A DNA stretch of 64,000 bases from Streptomonospora nanhaiensis (GCF_013410565.1 NZ_JACCFO010000001.1:2480001-2544000), one strand, 5' to 3'. Positions 32,577 through 41,610 are shown, numbered from the stretch's first letter. Notes: a model not told the origin generated them from the letters alone. Numbers and translations: made by a program.

Positions 32577-33461
32577 TTGAGCGAGGGAACGGCAATTCGG
32601 CCTGTCAAGGTCCTCGAATCCGACGACGGCACCCTGAAGTACCTCTGGCAGCTCTCCGACGGCCAGACCGTGGAGAGCGTCTATCTTCCGTTGATGAACC
32701 GCGGGGCCGCCGGCCCGTCGATGTGCATTTCCAGCCAGGTGGGCTGCGCGGTGCGCTGCACCTTCTGCGCGACCGGAAAGAACGGCCTGCTGCGCAACCT
32801 CACCACCGAGGAGATCACCGGCCAGGTCCACCAGACCCTCGCCGGACTCGACGCCCTTCCCCGCTCGTTCGACGTGTCGTTTATGGGTATGGGCGAGCCG
32901 CTGCACAACCTGCCCCGGGTGCGGGAGGCGTGCGAGGCGCTGCTCGGCGCCTACGGGGATCAGTGCGACGTCCACTTCAGCCTGTCGAGCATCGGAATCG
33001 CGCGGAAGATCTACCAGCTCGCGGAGTTCGGCATCCCGGTCCAGCTGCAGATCTCGCTGCACGGCACCACCGACGAGGTCCGGGAGCGGCTCATCCCGAC
33101 CAAGTCGCACACGGCCATCGACGAACTCTTTGTCGCGCTGCGCCACTACGCCGACGTCAAGAACACCGTCGTCAACATCAACTACCTGCTGTTCGACGGT
33201 GTGAACGACTCCCCCGAGGCCGCCGGGCAGCTGGCCGCCATGATCTCCGGCGACCCCCGCTTCCGGGTCAAGCTCTCCCACTACAACCCGGTGGAGGGCA
33301 CCGGTCTGCGGCCGGTCGACGACGCCACGATCCAGGCGTTCGCCGAGCTGTGCCGGGGCCACGGGCTGCCCACCTACGTCTGGGAGAGCATCGGGACCGA
33401 CGTCGGGGGCGGCTGCGGGCAGCTGCGCTCCTCCGAAGAGGCCGCCGGAAGAACCAACTAG
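32577..33461 (+). CDS. RlmN/Cfr-type radical SAM 23S rRNA methyltransferase paralogue
   Basis: 294 residues. Seen: radical SAM cluster CAVRCTFC (Cys57, 61 and 64), the upstream Cys50 in MCISSQVG, and the mechanistic C-terminal Cys280 in GGGCGQL, so the full RlmN chemistry (methyl transfer to C2 or C8 of an adenine) is supported. It is shorter than housekeeping RlmN by about 60-80 N-terminal residues. The start is TTG 32577, with AAGGAG six bases upstream. First gene of a tight plus-strand cluster; a resistance role by 23S rRNA modification is plausible but unproven. Confidence 0.88.
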   Translation: MSEGTAIRPVKVLESDDGTLKYLWQLSDGQTVESVYLPLMNRGAAGPSMCISSQVGCAVRCTFCATGKNGLLRNLTTEEITGQVHQTLAGLDALPRSFDVSFMGMGEPLHNLPRVREACEALLGAYGDQCDVHFSLSSIGIARKIYQLAEFGIPVQLQISLHGTTDEVRERLIPTKSHTAIDELFVALRHYADVKNTVVNINYLLFDGVNDSPEAAGQLAAMISGDPRFRVKLSHYNPVEGTGLRPVDDATIQAFAELCRGHGLPTYVWESIGTDVGGGCGQLRSSEEAAGRTN

Positions 33462-33474
33462 CGGGAGCCGACCG

Positions 33475-34584
33475 GTGAACACGTCGTCCGCGGGCGGCGC
33501 GCTGCGCGTCGTCCACCTTCCCGCCCGAACCCCCTACGTCCGCAAGCTGCGCGCGGCGGGCTTTCGCACCGTCAACGGCACCGACGCCGCCGGCGCGGTG
33601 GTCCCCGTCGACGTCAGCGCCGCCTGGCTGCTCGACCACCGCCCCTTCACCTGGTTCGACGTCCTGCACCTGCACCACATCGAGTTCGAGGACCCCGCCG
33701 ACCTGGAGCGGCTGCTGGACGCGTGCGGCGCGGCCCGGACCAGGGTGGTGTGCACCGCGCACGACCTGCGGGCGATGTTCGGCGACGACAGCGGCCTCCA
33801 CAAGCGGCTGCGGGTGGTCGACGCCGCGGGCGCGGCGTGGATCTGCCTGACCCGGGGCTCCCGGACGGAGCTGGGCGGCATCCTGGGGCGCGAGGTCGAG
33901 GCGGCGGTGATCCCCCACGGGTACGTCGTGGACCCCGACTCGCTCGGGGCGGGCCCGCCGCCCCGGGCGAACCCGGCGCCGCGGTTCCTGCTGTACGGCT
34001 CCATGCGCGCCAACCGCGACCAGCTCGCCGCGCTGCTCAACTGGAGCCTGTCCACCACCGACCCCGACAGCCGGCTGGAGCTGCTGGTGCGCGGGTTGAG
34101 TCCCGTGGAGCTGCGCGCCTCCGACGGCGTCGTCCTCCGCCTGCTCGACGCCGCCCGCGCCGACCGCCGCGTCATCACGACGATGCGGCCCTACCCCACC
34201 GACCGGGAGGTGGTGGAGGCCGCCCTGGCGGCGGACGCGCTGCTGCTGCCCTACCTGTGGGCGACCCACTCCGGGCAGCTGGAGCTGGCCTTCGACCTGG
34301 GCATGCTGGCCGTCGCCTCCTCGGTGGGGCACCTGCCCGAGCAGGCGGAACGGCACCGGGGCCTGGTCGCCGAACCCGAGTGGTTCGACTGGACGAACGG
34401 CAACCCCTACACGTTCGGCGAGCGCTTCGTCGCCGCCCTGGACCGAGCACACCAGCGCGTCGCCGCGGGCTCCGCGGCCGCGCGGTCCGATGAACCACGC
34501 CCCCTGAACCGGGACTTCATCGACTACCGACGCACCGAGCACCAGCAGATCCTCGCTGCCCACCAGCGCGTCTACAGTGATTAG
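33475..34584 (+). CDS. Glycosyltransferase, GT4-like
   Basis: 369 residues. Seen: N-terminal Rossmann start LRVVHLPARTPYVRKLRAAG, HLHHIEFEDPADLERLLDAC, then CTAHDLRAMFGDDSG, and a second half with RFLLYGSMRANRDQL and the sugar-nucleotide side LLLPYLWATHSGQLELAFD. The classical EX7E motif is poorly kept (SGQLELAFDLGM). It would attach a sugar to a product of the cluster. GTG 33475 has GGGAG upstream. Seven cluster genes follow in the same direction. Confidence 0.78.
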   Translation: MNTSSAGGALRVVHLPARTPYVRKLRAAGFRTVNGTDAAGAVVPVDVSAAWLLDHRPFTWFDVLHLHHIEFEDPADLERLLDACGAARTRVVCTAHDLRAMFGDDSGLHKRLRVVDAAGAAWICLTRGSRTELGGILGREVEAAVIPHGYVVDPDSLGAGPPPRANPAPRFLLYGSMRANRDQLAALLNWSLSTTDPDSRLELLVRGLSPVELRASDGVVLRLLDAARADRRVITTMRPYPTDREVVEAALAADALLLPYLWATHSGQLELAFDLGMLAVASSVGHLPEQAERHRGLVAEPEWFDWTNGNPYTFGERFVAALDRAHQRVAAGSAAARSDEPRPLNRDFIDYRRTEHQQILAAHQRVYSD

Positions 34585-34606
34585 TTCCAAAGGGGGATCG
34601 TCGCCG

Positions 34607-35755
34607 TTGAGTCCCGACACACAGAAACTCGCGTCGCCAGTTCCGGGCCGCAGCAGGGGTGCGGAGGGGCGCGGCGCACCGGCCGCCCGGCCGCACGACC
34701 TCCCCGCACCCATCCGCTCGGTGCTGCGCCGGATATCCGTGGGCGATGACGTGCGCCCAGCCGAACTCGGGGCGGCCTGCGACGCCATCCGCGACCTGCC
34801 GGCTCCCACCCGGGACGTGGTCTTCGGCTCGATCCTGACCGCCGTGACCGTGCGCGGCCCGGTCGCCGACGAGGTGGAGGCGCTGCTGCGCAGCGCGCTG
34901 GCGATGGACGCGCGGGCACCCCAGGAGCACGTCGGCGGCGAGGGGCCCCACCCGGTGCTGCTGCTGGCCGGCAGCGGCAAGAAGGGGTTCCGCACGCCCA
35001 ACATCTCCACCCCCGCGGCGCTGGTCGCCGCGGCCGTGGGCGCCCGCGTGATCAAGGTGGGCTCGGCGGCGACCTCCTCGGCGCTGGGCTCGCGCGACCT
35101 CGTCCGCGCGCTCGGGCTGCGCGAGGCGCGGACGGCGGACGAGGTGCGCGCCGACATGGCCGCCCGCCGGTTCGCCTTCGTCGCGGTGGAGCCGGAGATC
35201 CCCGCCCTGGACAGCGTCTACGGCGGCCGGTTCCACGCGCCCAACCCCTTCTCCTTCGGGCTCGCGCCGCTGGCCAGCCCGGTGCGCGGCGACGTCACCG
35301 TGTTCGGCCTGGCCCACCCGCGCGTGGACGTCGCCGCCGAGGTGCTGCGGCGCTTCGGCATGGGCGAGGTGGAGGTGGTGAGCACGCGGCTGCCCAGCGG
35401 CCACTACCTGGACGAGATCGGCCTGGCGGGCGACCTGCACGCCTGCGCGGTGCGCGGCGGCGCCGCCGGCCCGGTGGAGGTCCGCGCGCTGGGGACGGAG
35501 GTCGCCGTCGGCGCGGTCGAGGCGGCCCCCGCCGCGCCGTGCGGTCCGGCCGAGGCCGCCGACCGCACCGCCGAACTGCTGGCCGGCGGCGGCCTGGAGG
35601 GCCACCGGGCCCTGGTCGCGGTCAACAGCGCCTTCCTGCTGGTGCGCGCCGGCCTGGCGGACACGCTGGTGGAGGGGCGGGAGCTGGCCGAGGACGCGCT
35701 GCGCAGCGGCAGCGTCCTCAAGAGCGAGGCGTTCGCCGCCACGGGAGGGGTGTGA
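34607..35755 (+). CDS. TrpD/nucleoside-phosphorylase-II-type phosphoribosyltransferase
   Basis: About 382 residues, related to anthranilate phosphoribosyltransferase. Seen: LLLAGSGKKGFRTPNISTPA at the PRPP-binding GTGGD/NxST position (here GSGKKG) and ARVIKVGSAATSSALGSRDL at the KHGN..SS..GS.D position, both with unusual residues, so the acceptor is probably not anthranilate. In butirosin biosynthesis a TrpD-like enzyme (BtrL) ribosylates an aminoglycoside with PRPP. A comparable transfer to a cluster product is my inference. TTG 34607 is favoured by AGGGGG upstream; GTG 34577 is possible. Confidence 0.72.
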   Translation: MSPDTQKLASPVPGRSRGAEGRGAPAARPHDLPAPIRSVLRRISVGDDVRPAELGAACDAIRDLPAPTRDVVFGSILTAVTVRGPVADEVEALLRSALAMDARAPQEHVGGEGPHPVLLLAGSGKKGFRTPNISTPAALVAAAVGARVIKVGSAATSSALGSRDLVRALGLREARTADEVRADMAARRFAFVAVEPEIPALDSVYGGRFHAPNPFSFGLAPLASPVRGDVTVFGLAHPRVDVAAEVLRRFGMGEVEVVSTRLPSGHYLDEIGLAGDLHACAVRGGAAGPVEVRALGTEVAVGAVEAAPAAPCGPAEAADRTAELLAGGGLEGHRALVAVNSAFLLVRAGLADTLVEGRELAEDALRSGSVLKSEAFAATGGV

Positions 35756-36477
35756 CCGCCGTGGCATCCGACACGCTCGACCCCGGTCTGCACTGCCTGC
35801 GCGCCGGCTACACCCAGCGGGTGCCGCCGGAGTACTTCGTGGACGCCGACGACGACGGCGTCACCTGGCAGCCCGACGTCTACCCCCTGGTGCTCGACCT
35901 GGCGCGCGAGCACGGCCGCACGGCCGTCATCGACCTCGGGTGCGGGCGGGCGGGCAAGCTCGCGGCCCTGGGCGAGCAGGACCCCGGGCTGGAGCTGGTG
36001 GGGGTGGACTACGGCCCCAACATCGCGTGGTGCCGGGAGAACCTGCCGCGGGGCCGGTGGGTGGAGGCCGACCTGGAGACCGCCGCGGCGCTGCCGATCA
36101 GCCCCGGAACGGCCGCCCGCTCGGTGGTGGTGTGCTCCGACGTGCTGGAGCACCTGGTCGACCCCCGCCCGGCGATGCGGCTGATCTGCCGGCTGCTGGA
36201 CCAGGGCGCCGCGTGCGCGGTGGTCTCGACGCCCGCGCGCGACCTGCGGGCGGGCACCGCGCACCCGGGCCCGCCGCGCAACCCCTCCCACGTGCGGGAG
36301 TGGGCCCAGGACGAGTTCCGCGCGTTCCTCGGCGGGTTCCCGGTGGCGGTGGAGCGGGCCGGGCTGACCCGCAGCGACGACCGCGACGGCGGGCTGACCA
36401 CCCAGCTCGTCGTCCTGGGCCCGGCCGCGCCGGGCGCGGCGGCCGGAGCCCGCGGCACGGAAGCGCGCGCCCGGTGA
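35752..36477 (+). CDS. SAM-dependent methyltransferase (class I)
   Basis: 241 residues. Seen: motif I VIDLGCGRAGKLAALG, acidic LVGVDYGPN, and VVCSDVLEHLVDPRPAMRLI of motifs II/III. It probably methylates a sugar or other hydroxyl of the cluster product. The GTG start overlaps the stop of the phosphoribosyltransferase gene, and GGGAGGGG serves as ribosome site. Substrate unknown. Confidence 0.85.
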   Translation: MTAVASDTLDPGLHCLRAGYTQRVPPEYFVDADDDGVTWQPDVYPLVLDLAREHGRTAVIDLGCGRAGKLAALGEQDPGLELVGVDYGPNIAWCRENLPRGRWVEADLETAAALPISPGTAARSVVVCSDVLEHLVDPRPAMRLICRLLDQGAACAVVSTPARDLRAGTAHPGPPRNPSHVREWAQDEFRAFLGGFPVAVERAGLTRSDDRDGGLTTQLVVLGPAAPGAAAGARGTEARAR

Positions 36478-36550
36478 GGGCCGCCCGCCGCACGCCGGAC
36501 CGGGCGTGCCGCCCGCCGCGCGCGCCCCGCGTCCCCCGGGGGTACCGGCC

Positions 36551-37354
36551 GTGGCCCCGGTGACGCCGCCGCCCTCGGTCTCGGTCGTCCTGCTCAACCA
36601 CGACTACGGGCGCTACGTGGGCGAGGCGCTGGCCAGCGCCGTGGGGCAGGAGCCGGGCGGCTACCGCCTGGACGAGGTCGTGGTGGTGGACGACGGCTCC
36701 ACCGACGGCAGCCGCGAGGTCTACGCGCGCTTCCCCGGGGTGCGCGTGGTCGAGAAGGCCCACGAGGGCTTCGCGGCCACGCTCACCCGGGCGGTACGCG
36801 AGGCGTCGGGGCGGTGGTTCGTGCCGCTGGACGCCGACGACGCCTTCACCCCGGACAAGCTGCGCACCCTGGCGCCGCACATGGCAGACCCCGACCTGCT
36901 GTTCATCCAGCACGCCGAGCACGTGGTTGACGCCCGGGGCGAGCCGTTCGGGCCGGGGCTGCACCCCGGCGGCGCGACCAGCACGCTGGCCGTGCGCGCC
37001 GACGCCGCGCGCGACCTGCTCCCCGTGACCAACGAGCTGTTCTTCCACGTGCTGGCCGACGTGGGCCGCGGCCGGGTGCTGCCGGCCCCGCTGACCCGCT
37101 ACCGGGTGCACGAGCAGAGCATGACCGACCGCCGGACCCCCGGGGTCTTCACCGACTACATGGCCGGCGTGTGCGCCGAGGTGGCCGCCCGCCTGGACGA
37201 GCTCAGCGCGCGCCCGCCGGCGTGGGCGGGCGCCGACCGGCTCGCCGGGCTGGCGGCCGACTACCGGCGCCGCGCCGCCGAGCACCGCGAGGAGGCCCGC
37301 CGCCGGCGCGAGCGGGCCGCGGCAGCCGCCGGCCGGGAAGGAAGATCGCCATGA
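36551..37354 (+). CDS. Family 2 glycosyltransferase
   Basis: 267 residues. Seen: GT-A start SVSVVLLNHDYGRYVGEALA, nucleotide motif VVVDDGSTDGSREV, DAD metal motif VPLDADDAFTP, and a catalytic region IQHAEHVVDA. The C-terminal 60 residues form an Arg/Glu-rich coiled stretch (RRRAAEHREEARRRRERAA). The stop overlaps the start of the next gene (ATGA). GTG 36551 or GTG 36506 could be the start. Confidence 0.85.
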   Translation: MAPVTPPPSVSVVLLNHDYGRYVGEALASAVGQEPGGYRLDEVVVVDDGSTDGSREVYARFPGVRVVEKAHEGFAATLTRAVREASGRWFVPLDADDAFTPDKLRTLAPHMADPDLLFIQHAEHVVDARGEPFGPGLHPGGATSTLAVRADAARDLLPVTNELFFHVLADVGRGRVLPAPLTRYRVHEQSMTDRRTPGVFTDYMAGVCAEVAARLDELSARPPAWAGADRLAGLAADYRRRAAEHREEARRRRERAAAAAGREGRSP

Positions 37355-38382
37355 CCGAAGCCGTGCTGTTCTCCGAGTCCTACTACCGGAGGGTTCTCGA
37401 CCAGTTCGGCTACGCGCCGTTCGACCTGTGGCAGTTCGACTTCGCGATGGCCGGGCTGGACGCCGACACCCTCAACGCCCGCTACCTGTGCCACCACCAC
37501 GGCGAGCGGTTCGTGGACGCGCCCGCGGCGCGGCGGGTGGTCACCACCGGGTTCGGGATGTCGGGCGTGCCGCACCTGGCGACCGTGTCCCACATCCTGA
37601 AGATGGTGGAGCTGCAGCGCGGCGGCGAGCGCTGCCAGATCGTGCTCGGCGACCTCGACGCCTACAACGGCAAGGCCAAGCCCTACGGCGAGGTGCGCGA
37701 CCTGGCCGAGCGGTTCCGGGAGTACAGCCTGCGGCTGGGGTTCGACGACACCGCCGGGACCGTGCGCCGGCAGGAGGGCTACCTGCCCGCGCTGGAGGTG
37801 ATGTACCTGCTGGGACGCTACGTCGCCCAGGACGACTTCGACGCCGCCGAGGAGGACAACCACGCCTACTTCGCGGCCCGCGGGCTGGTCGACGCCACCA
37901 TGACCTTCCGCCGCTCCCTCGCCCTGTCGCTGATGACCGCCGACTTCCTGGCGCTGGGCCAGGACAACGACGCGGTGCTGGTGCTGCTGGGCGTGGACGA
38001 GCACCGCTACGTGCGCTTCGCCCAGCAGACGCGGGAGCGGCTGGACGCGCACGTGCCGCTGCGGTCGGACTTCACCCTCAGCGCGGTCTACACCCGGATG
38101 GTGCGGGGGTTCGGCGGGCACCCCAAGTTCAGCAAGAGCATCCCCGGCTCGGCCATCGACGTCACCACCCCGCCGGGTGAGGTGCGCCGCCTGCTGATGG
38201 CCGAGCCGCCGGTGCCGGAGGAGTCGGCCACCTACCAGCTCATGTGCCAGATCCCCCGCTACGACGCCGCCACCCTGCTGGACCTGCACGTCCGCTGCCG
38301 GGAGAACGGCGAGGCGTGGCGGCGGGCGGTGGCGGAGTTCGCCGAGTACATGGTCGAGCTGATCGGCCGGTGGCCGCGGTGA
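37351..38382 (+). CDS. Tryptophanyl-tRNA-synthetase-like protein
   Basis: 343 residues of a class Ic synthetase fold. Seen: GFGMSGVPHLATVSHILKM where the HIGH region should be (reading PHLAT), LGDLDAYNGKA, and GHPKFSKSIPGSAI at the KMSKS position (about residues 257-268). The signature residues are altered from canonical KMSKS, so charging of tRNA-Trp is uncertain; a resistance copy or an amino-acid-activating biosynthetic enzyme are alternatives. The start is ATG 37351 with GGAAGG upstream. Followed by a TyrRS gene. Confidence 0.75.
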   Translation: MTEAVLFSESYYRRVLDQFGYAPFDLWQFDFAMAGLDADTLNARYLCHHHGERFVDAPAARRVVTTGFGMSGVPHLATVSHILKMVELQRGGERCQIVLGDLDAYNGKAKPYGEVRDLAERFREYSLRLGFDDTAGTVRRQEGYLPALEVMYLLGRYVAQDDFDAAEEDNHAYFAARGLVDATMTFRRSLALSLMTADFLALGQDNDAVLVLLGVDEHRYVRFAQQTRERLDAHVPLRSDFTLSAVYTRMVRGFGGHPKFSKSIPGSAIDVTTPPGEVRRLLMAEPPVPEESATYQLMCQIPRYDAATLLDLHVRCRENGEAWRRAVAEFAEYMVELIGRWPR

Positions 38383-38449
38383 CGCGAGCGTCCGCCGACC
38401 GCGCGGCCACTACGATGGAGTGGTCCGACCTCGAAATCCGGAGAGCTTG

Positions 38450-39847
38450 ATGACCCGACTGAGCCAGTCCGTTGACCAGGCCGCGGCCTTGTTGGCGGAC
38501 GCTGACCTCGCCGCCGACGCCGTTGTGCGCGATCTGCTGGCCGAGACCACCCGGCGCCGCAGCCTGGACCTGTCGGACCTGTCTCCCGACGAGCAGGCGG
38601 CGCTGATCGCCGCCCGCGTGCAGCAGCTCCAGCCCTCCGCCGACGCGCTGGTCGAGCGCATCGTCGAGGCCGGCAAGGAGGACCGCCCCTTCGTCGCCAA
38701 GTTCGGCATCGACCCCACCGGGGCCGAGGTCCACCTGGGCCACGCCGTGCCGATGCTGCTGCTCAGCCGCTTCCAGCGGATGGGCCACAAGGTGGTGTTC
38801 ATCGTCGGCGACGTCACCGCCAAGATCGGCGACCCCTCCGGGCGCACCGAGGAGCGCCCGCCGCTGACCGACGACGACATCGCCCGCAACCTCGCCACCT
38901 ACCGCGAGCAGGTCAGCCCGTTCTTCGACTTCGAGCACGCCGACTTCCGCCACAACGGCGACTGGCTGCGGCAGGTCTCGCTGCCGCGCATCATCGAGAT
39001 CACCGCGCAGATCCCGGTGTCGATGCCGCTGCAGCGCGAGGACTTCCGCACCCGCCTGGAGAGCGGCCAGGGCCTGTCGATGGCCGAGCTGCTGTACTCG
39101 GTGGTGATGGCGCTGGACTCGGTCGAGACCGCGTGCGACATCGAGGTCGGCGGCATCGACCAGTTCCTCAACATGCAGATGGGCCGCAAGGTCATGAGCA
39201 TCTGCGGCCAGACCCCCGAACTCGTGGTCGCCACCTCGCTGATCGAGGGCACCGACGGCTCCGGCGCCAAGATGAGCAAGTCGAAGGGCAACTACGTGGC
39301 GCTGACCGCGCCGCCCGGCGAGATCTTCGGCAAGCTCATGTCGGTGCCCGACCGCCTGGTGGAGCCCTACTTCCGCGCGCTGTCGGAGTGGGTCGACCCC
39401 GAGCTCGACATCGTGCGCCGGCGGGTCGAGCAGGGCTCGCTGCACCCGATGGACCTGAAGAAGATCCTGGCCGGCGAGGTCACCGCGGCCATCCACGGCG
39501 TCGACGCCGCCATGCGGGCGCGCGAGGAGTTCGTCGCCCGCTTCTCCACCCGCTCCTTCGCCGACATCGAGGACCTGCCCGAGGTCACCGACCTCAGCAG
39601 GCCGGTGGTCGAGGTCGTCAAGGGCCTGGGCTTCGCGCAGAGCAACGGCGACGTCCGCCGGGTGGCCCAGCAGAACGGCCTGCGCCTGGTGGTGGAGGGC
39701 CCCGACGGCCAGCGCCAGACCACCCTGGACGCCGACGACGCCCGCCAGCCCCTGGCCGCCGTGGTCAAGGAGAAGCTGGGCGACCCCGCCGACGGCCTCT
39801 ACCTCAAGGTGGGGCGCAAGCTGGCGCGGGTCGTCCTGCCCGCGTGA
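38450..39847 (+). CDS. tyrS: Tyrosyl-tRNA synthetase, TyrZ-type second copy
   Basis: 465 residues. Seen: FGIDPTGAEVHLGHAVPMLL with the HIGH motif HLGH (about residues 95-98), IVGDVTAKIGDPSGRT, the tyrosine-binding YSVVMALDSVE region, KMSKS in SGAKMSKSKGNY (about 274-278), and a C-terminal S4-like domain (LYLKVGRKLARVVLP). Catalytic residues look complete. This subtype differs from the usual actinobacterial TyrRS, so it is likely an extra, possibly resistant, copy. The next gene overlaps its stop by GTGA. Confidence 0.88.
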   Translation: MTRLSQSVDQAAALLADADLAADAVVRDLLAETTRRRSLDLSDLSPDEQAALIAARVQQLQPSADALVERIVEAGKEDRPFVAKFGIDPTGAEVHLGHAVPMLLLSRFQRMGHKVVFIVGDVTAKIGDPSGRTEERPPLTDDDIARNLATYREQVSPFFDFEHADFRHNGDWLRQVSLPRIIEITAQIPVSMPLQREDFRTRLESGQGLSMAELLYSVVMALDSVETACDIEVGGIDQFLNMQMGRKVMSICGQTPELVVATSLIEGTDGSGAKMSKSKGNYVALTAPPGEIFGKLMSVPDRLVEPYFRALSEWVDPELDIVRRRVEQGSLHPMDLKKILAGEVTAAIHGVDAAMRAREEFVARFSTRSFADIEDLPEVTDLSRPVVEVVKGLGFAQSNGDVRRVAQQNGLRLVVEGPDGQRQTTLDADDARQPLAAVVKEKLGDPADGLYLKVGRKLARVVLPA

Positions 39848-40536
39848 CGGCGGCAGGCGCGGTCGTCTTCGACCTGTTCGGCACCCTCGTGGCCGCGCCC
39901 ACCGCCCGGGAGCGCGCCCGCGCGGCGGCCCGGCTGGCCGGGGCGGCCGGATGCGCCCCCGCACGCGTCGAGCACTACCTCACCGGCACCTGGCGGCCGC
40001 GCCACGACGGCACCCTGCCCGGGCTGGACGCCCTCGCCGCGCACCTGGCCGCCGCCGTCGGGGCGCCGGAATCGGCGGTCGCGCCGGTGGCGGCGGAGCT
40101 GCGCGCCCTGGGCGAGGAGCGGATCCGCCCGGACCCGCCGGTCAGGGCCGCGCTGGAGGCGCTGCGCGGCCGGGGGGTGGCGGTCGGGGTGCTCAGCGAC
40201 GCCGCCGCCGAGGTCGCCGCGGCGTGGCCGCGCGGCCCGCTCAGTGCGCTGGCCGACGCCGCGGTGTTCAGCTGCGAGGCCGGCGCCGTCAAGCCCGACC
40301 CGCTGCTCTACCGCCGGATCGGCGCCGCCCTGGGCGTCCCGGCGCACCGCACCCTGTACGTGGGCGACGGCGGCGGCGACGAACTGCGCGGCGCGCTGGC
40401 GGCGGGGATGACCCCGGTGGCCGTGCGCCGCCGGGGCGGTGCCGCCCTGGTGTTCGGCGAGACCCCGTGGCCGGGCCCGGTGCTGCCCGGAGTCGAGGAC
40501 GTACCCGCCCGCCTCGCGGAGCTGATGCCGGCATGA
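39844..40536 (+). CDS. HAD-family hydrolase
   Basis: 230 residues. Seen: motif I VVFDLFGTLV (nucleophile Asp10), motif II VGVLSDAAAEV, motif III lysine in CEAGAVKPDPLLY, motif IV VGDGGGDELRGALAAG. The usual second Asp of DxD phosphatases is Phe here (DLFGT), so it may be a dehalogenase-like or non-classical member, and phosphatase activity is not assured. GTG 39844 overlaps the TyrRS stop. If it dephosphorylates, a phosphoribosylated product is the obvious substrate. Confidence 0.8.
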   Translation: MTAAGAVVFDLFGTLVAAPTARERARAAARLAGAAGCAPARVEHYLTGTWRPRHDGTLPGLDALAAHLAAAVGAPESAVAPVAAELRALGEERIRPDPPVRAALEALRGRGVAVGVLSDAAAEVAAAWPRGPLSALADAAVFSCEAGAVKPDPLLYRRIGAALGVPAHRTLYVGDGGGDELRGALAAGMTPVAVRRRGGAALVFGETPWPGPVLPGVEDVPARLAELMPA

Positions 40537-40579
40537 GAAGTCCGAGAGGACCGGAGGAACCGGGAGGTCCGGGAGGGCC

Positions 40580-41566
40580 ATGAGGGCGTGGGAGGTCCGC
40601 GCGGGCGCGCTCGGCCTGCACGACGACGAGGCCGCGCGGCCGGGTGCGGGCGAGGTGGCGCTCCGGGTCACCCACACCGGTGTCTGCGGGAGCGACACCG
40701 CCAAGCTGCTGCGGCCTGCGGACTTCGCGCTGCCGGAGCCCTGGCGGCCCGGCCACGAGGTCGTGGGCACCACGCCCGCGGGCGAGGCCGCCGCCGTCGA
40801 TCCGCTCGTGCCGTGCGCGCGGCCCGACCGGTGCGACCGGTGCGCCGCCGGCGACACCCACCTGTGCCCGGACCTGCGCCGCCTGGGCTGGGACCTGCCG
40901 GGCGGGTTCGCCGAGCGGGTGGCCGTGCCCGCGTCCGCCCTGCACCCGCTCCCCCGCGGCGTGGACCCGCTGCACGCCGTGCTCGCCGACCCGGCGGCGG
41001 TGGCGGTCCACGGCCTGCGCTGCTCCCCGGTGGGCCCGCCCGGGCGCCTGGCCGTGGTCGGCGCCGGACCGGTGGGCCTGCTCACCGCCCTGTACGCGCA
41101 CCGGCTGGGATGGCGGACCACGGTCGTCCACCGCGACGGGCGCGCGCCCGGCCCCGCCCTGGCGGCGGTGCTGCCGGCGGCCCTCCGCCCGCGCTCGGCC
41201 GCGCGGGAGGGCGCGTTCGACGCCGTCGTGGACGCGGCCAGCGGCGGCGACGCCGCCCCGCTGGAGACCGCGATCGCCCTGGTCCGCGACGGCGGCACGG
41301 TGGTCGTCCAGAACGCCTACGCCCCCGGGGTGGCCCTGCCCACGCCGCTCCGCGACCTCTTCCGCCGCTCGATCCGCCTGGTCGGCTCCTTCTCCCACTG
41401 CCGCCGCGGCCCCGGCGACTTCCCCCTGGCCCTGTCCCTCCTCGCCGATGCCCCCGAGGCAGCCCGCCACCTGGTAACCCCGGCCGGCCCCCTCGACGCC
41501 CTCCCCACCGCACTCACCCGCTCCGGCCCCCGCACCACCCGCCAGGCACTGGTCCTGCCGGAGTAG
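40580..41566 (+). CDS. Zinc-dependent MDR alcohol dehydrogenase
   Basis: 328 residues of the threonine-dehydrogenase/sorbitol-dehydrogenase-like MDR class. Seen: catalytic zinc ligands in TGVCGSDTAKLL and PGHEVVG, structural-zinc cysteines in CARPDRCDRCAAGDTHLC, and the Rossmann motif VVGAGPVGLLTALY. Oxidises a secondary alcohol, presumably on a sugar or cyclitol of the cluster. The start is ATG 40580, preceded by a short G-rich imperfect repeat with several GGAGG sites. Last gene of the plus-strand cluster; it converges on the minus-strand operon. Confidence 0.85.
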   Translation: MRAWEVRAGALGLHDDEAARPGAGEVALRVTHTGVCGSDTAKLLRPADFALPEPWRPGHEVVGTTPAGEAAAVDPLVPCARPDRCDRCAAGDTHLCPDLRRLGWDLPGGFAERVAVPASALHPLPRGVDPLHAVLADPAAVAVHGLRCSPVGPPGRLAVVGAGPVGLLTALYAHRLGWRTTVVHRDGRAPGPALAAVLPAALRPRSAAREGAFDAVVDAASGGDAAPLETAIALVRDGGTVVVQNAYAPGVALPTPLRDLFRRSIRLVGSFSHCRRGPGDFPLALSLLADAPEAARHLVTPAGPLDALPTALTRSGPRTTRQALVLPE

Positions 41567-41610
41567 GCCTCCGCTGGGGCCGAGCGCGCGGCAGAGGGCG
41601 GGCGGGGTCT

